A program made the translations under genes and the position numbers. The notes under the pieces were generated by a model that worked only from the letters and a program-made list of their open reading frames with translations, had not been told where the DNA came from and made no database searches. DNA of 64,000 bases from Klebsiella michiganensis (GTDB lineage: Bacteria; Pseudomonadota; Gammaproteobacteria; Enterobacterales; Enterobacteriaceae): contig CP011077.1 of NCBI GenBank assembly GCA_000963575.1, positions 310,001-374,000 of the forward strand, in the 5' to 3' direction. Of the stretch, positions 61,827-64,000 are shown piece after piece; the stretch's first letter is position 1, and each line of letters opens with the position of its first letter.

Positions 61827-64000
61827 TTGTACGGCTGCGGCCAGCGGCATGGTGGAAGTGCGCGGCGCGCGCGAGAACAACCTCAAAGAGGTGGACGTTT
61901 CCATCCCGCGTAACGCGCTGGTGGTGTTCTCCGGCGTTTCCGGCTCCGGCAAGTCCTCGCTGGCCTTCGGCACCATCTACGCCGAGGCGCAGCGGCGCTA
62001 CTTCGAGTCGGTGGCCCCCTATGCGCGGCGCCTGATCGACCAGGCCGGCGTGCCGGACGTCGATGCGATCGACGGCCTGCCGCCGGCGGTGGCGTTGCAA
62101 CAGCAGCGGGGCTCCAGCAACGCGCGTTCCTCCGTGGGCAGTGTGACCACCCTGTCCAGCCTGGTGCGGATGATGTATTCGCGCGCCGGCGCCTACCCAG
62201 CCAACCAGCCGATGCTGTACGCCGAGGATTTTTCGCCCAACACGCCGCAGGGAGCGTGCCCGACCTGCCACGGCCTGGGCCATGTGTACGAGGTGACCGA
62301 GGCCATCATGGTGCCCGATCCCTCCCTGAGCATCCGCGAGCGGGCGATCGCCTCCTGGCCCCCCGCCTGGCAAGGCCAGAACCTGCGCGACATCCTGGTC
62401 AGCATGGGCTACGACGTTGACCGACCGTGGAAGGACCTGCCGAAGAAGGATCGCGACTGGATTCTGTTCACCGAGGAAACACCGACAGTGCCGGTGTACG
62501 CCGGCTTCACGCCCGCCGAAACTCGCGTCGCGCTCAAGCGCAAGATGGAGCCGAGCTACATGGGCACCTTCACCGGCGCCCGGCGGTATGTGCTGCACAC
62601 CTTTGCCAATACCCAAAGCGCACTGATGAGAAAGCGCGTGTCCCGGTTCATGGAGGGCAAGCCGTGCCCCACCTGCCACGGCAAGCGGCTCAAGCCCGAG
62701 GCGCTGTCGGTCACTTTCGCCGGCGTGGACATCGGCGCGTTCATGCAGATGCCGCTGGACCAGTTGGCTGCCTTGCTCGAACCCATTGCCCAGGGCGATT
62801 TCCGCGCCCATGCAGCGGGGGAGGCTACGGACAAGGAAGCGACCCGACGCGACCGTGCCGAACGCGCGGCCTCCGGCCGTGCCGTCCATGCGGTATCGCC
62901 CGACGTGCGCCGCACCTCCGCGCTGTCGGAAGAAAAGCGCCTCGCCGCGCAGCGCCTGGCCGGCGGTGTGATGGCGCGCCTGCGTCAACTGCGTGGGCTG
63001 GGCCTGGGTTACCTGACGCTGGACCGGGCCACGCCGACGCTTTCGGCCGGCGAGTTGCAGCGCCTGCGGCTGGCCACGCAATTGAGTTCCCTGCTGTTCG
63101 GTGTTGTGTACGTGCTCGACGAGCCCTCGGCGGGGTTGCACCCCTCCGACAGCCAGGCGCTGTACGACGCGCTCGACCGGCTGCGTGACGCCGGCAACTC
63201 GGTGTTCGTGGTCGAGCACGACCTGGACCTGATGCGCCGCGCGCAATGGCTGGTGGATGTGGGGCCGGATGCCGGGGAGCGTGGCGGCCGCGTGCTCTAC
63301 AGCGGCGAGCCGGACGGCCTGCGCAAGATTGCCGAATCGCGCACCGCCCGCTATCTGTTCGACGAAATCGCCGCGCCGGGAAGCCGGGCACGCGAAGCGA
63401 CCGGCTGGCTGGAGCTTCAGGGCATTCATCGTCACAACCTGCATGGCGTGGACGCACGCATTCCGCTGGGCGTGCTGACGGCCGTCACCGGCATCTCCGG
63501 CTCGGGCAAGTCCAGCCTCGTCGCGCAGGCGCTGCCGGAGCTGGTGCTACTGCACTTGGGCCACGAGCCCGAGGACGACGCGGCCGAAAGCGCCACCAGC
63601 GAAGGGCCGGCAGTGATCGAAGCGACTGGCGGTCATCTGGCGGGCGACGTGGACGCCATACAGCGCCTGGTGCAGGTGGACCAGAAGCCGATCGGGCGCA
63701 CGCCCCGGTCCAACCTGGCCACCTACACCGGCCTGTTCGACCACGTGCGCAAGCTGTTCGCCGCCACGCCCGATGCGCGACGCCGCCGCTATGACGCCGG
63801 GCGCTTCTCGTTCAACGTGGCTAAGGGGCGTTGCGAGACCTGCGAGGGCGAGGGCTTCGTCAGTGTGGAGTTGCTGTTCATGCCCAGCGTGTACGCCCCG
63901 TGTCCGACGTGCCATGGCGCACGCTACAACGAGGCCACGCTGAAGGTGCGATGGAACGGGCGCAACATCGCCGAGGTGCTGCAGATGACCGTGGACGAAG
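61798..64000 (+). CDS. UvrA2-type ABC ATPase (3' end outside window)
   Basis: At least 734 residues are visible and the frame is open at the window edge. There are two ABC modules: the first Walker A VSGSGKSS at residues 47-54 and the second GISGSGKSS near 63490. Zinc-finger cysteines appear in GACPTCHGLG (154 onward), PCPTCHGK and CETCEGEGF. Between the first module (MMYSRAGAYP) and ACPTCHGLG there are only about 20 residues; in UvrA1 this stretch holds the roughly 120-residue UvrB-binding domain. It is therefore a class II UvrA, of the type linked to drug or DNA-adduct tolerance, and not the normal UvrB partner. It starts 26 bases after the NhaA-DsbA gene. Confidence 0.92.
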   Translation, partial: MPNNSFGESSCTAAASGMVEVRGARENNLKEVDVSIPRNALVVFSGVSGSGKSSLAFGTIYAEAQRRYFESVAPYARRLIDQAGVPDVDAIDGLPPAVALQQQRGSSNARSSVGSVTTLSSLVRMMYSRAGAYPANQPMLYAEDFSPNTPQGACPTCHGLGHVYEVTEAIMVPDPSLSIRERAIASWPPAWQGQNLRDILVSMGYDVDRPWKDLPKKDRDWILFTEETPTVPVYAGFTPAETRVALKRKMEPSYMGTFTGARRYVLHTFANTQSALMRKRVSRFMEGKPCPTCHGKRLKPEALSVTFAGVDIGAFMQMPLDQLAALLEPIAQGDFRAHAAGEATDKEATRRDRAERAASGRAVHAVSPDVRRTSALSEEKRLAAQRLAGGVMARLRQLRGLGLGYLTLDRATPTLSAGELQRLRLATQLSSLLFGVVYVLDEPSAGLHPSDSQALYDALDRLRDAGNSVFVVEHDLDLMRRAQWLVDVGPDAGERGGRVLYSGEPDGLRKIAESRTARYLFDEIAAPGSRAREATGWLELQGIHRHNLHGVDARIPLGVLTAVTGISGSGKSSLVAQALPELVLLHLGHEPEDDAAESATSEGPAVIEATGGHLAGDVDAIQRLVQVDQKPIGRTPRSNLATYTGLFDHVRKLFAATPDARRRRYDAGRFSFNVAKGRCETCEGEGFVSVELLFMPSVYAPCPTCHGARYNEATLKVRWNGRNIAEVLQMTVDE

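Overview
The window has two parts. Bases 1 to about 37.8 kb are the chromosome of a member of the Enterobacteriaceae: rsmI, lpoA, yraN, diaA, dolP, the aga genes, rnpB, yhaJK, mscM, psd, rsgA and orn all closely match their E. coli counterparts. From 37.8 kb to the right edge is the left end of a large foreign island. It has higher GC, a Pseudomonas/beta-proteobacterial style of genes, and lies immediately after a tRNA-Gly(GCC) gene. Its first gene is a P4/IntB13-like tyrosine integrase, the type carried by the ICEclc/PAGI-2 family, which integrates at the 3' end of tRNA-Gly. The genus cannot be fixed from this window.

Chromosomal part. 0-3.7 kb holds the end of a sugar-acid catabolism locus: a KDGP aldolase (cut by the window edge), an exported beta-propeller lactonase and a PRD/EIIB/EIIA PTS regulator. 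3.8-8.4 kb is the dolP-diaA-yraN-lpoA / rsmI cluster. 8.4-9.2 kb is gene decay. 9.2-18.4 kb is an aga operon (agaZ-V-W-E-F, agaS-agaY, then a secreted GH36-like glycosidase) with divergent agaR and at least five recognisable AgaR operators. It has no agaA or agaI. rnpB follows at 18.5 kb with a second copy of its 3' end. 19-20.1 kb holds a MarR-GNAT fusion gene split by an in-frame stop, a palindromic operator and a 33-codon membrane-peptide ORF. 20.2-28.3 kb holds an OLD/RecF-like ATPase and an unrecognised five-gene operon (double-domain glycosyltransferase, HemN-like radical SAM enzyme, two internally duplicated A/B-barrel proteins, MFS transporter). After 1.2 kb of AT-rich non-coding DNA come yhaK/yhaJ, then mscM-psd-rsgA and orn with two tRNA-Gly genes. 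The yhaJ/mscM junction is not the E. coli order.

Island part. The theme is formaldehyde and oxidative or DNA-damage stress: a Dyp-type peroxidase, a glutathione-independent formaldehyde dehydrogenase (fdhA), LysR regulators, a DUF488 protein, a second uvrB, a SnoaL-GNAT-nitrilase cassette, and then one long forward gene array: frmR, frmA, VOC protein, DUF3422, S-formylglutathione hydrolase, NDH-2, RarA, an NhaA-DsbA fusion and a UvrA2-type ABC protein (cut by the right edge). Two complete formaldehyde-oxidation routes therefore travel together.

The most interesting signal is a conserved promoter of about 75 bp placed in the same orientation ahead of both formaldehyde dehydrogenase loci (44.91-44.99 kb on minus, 52.62-52.69 kb on plus). 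It carries ATAG/CTAT half-sites with near-OxyR spacing, followed by a shared -35 and -10 box with a 17-base spacer. A LysR protein encoded next to fdhA has an OxyR-like recognition helix and is the obvious candidate activator. This would give one island-specific regulon over both detoxification branches, in addition to local FrmR repression.
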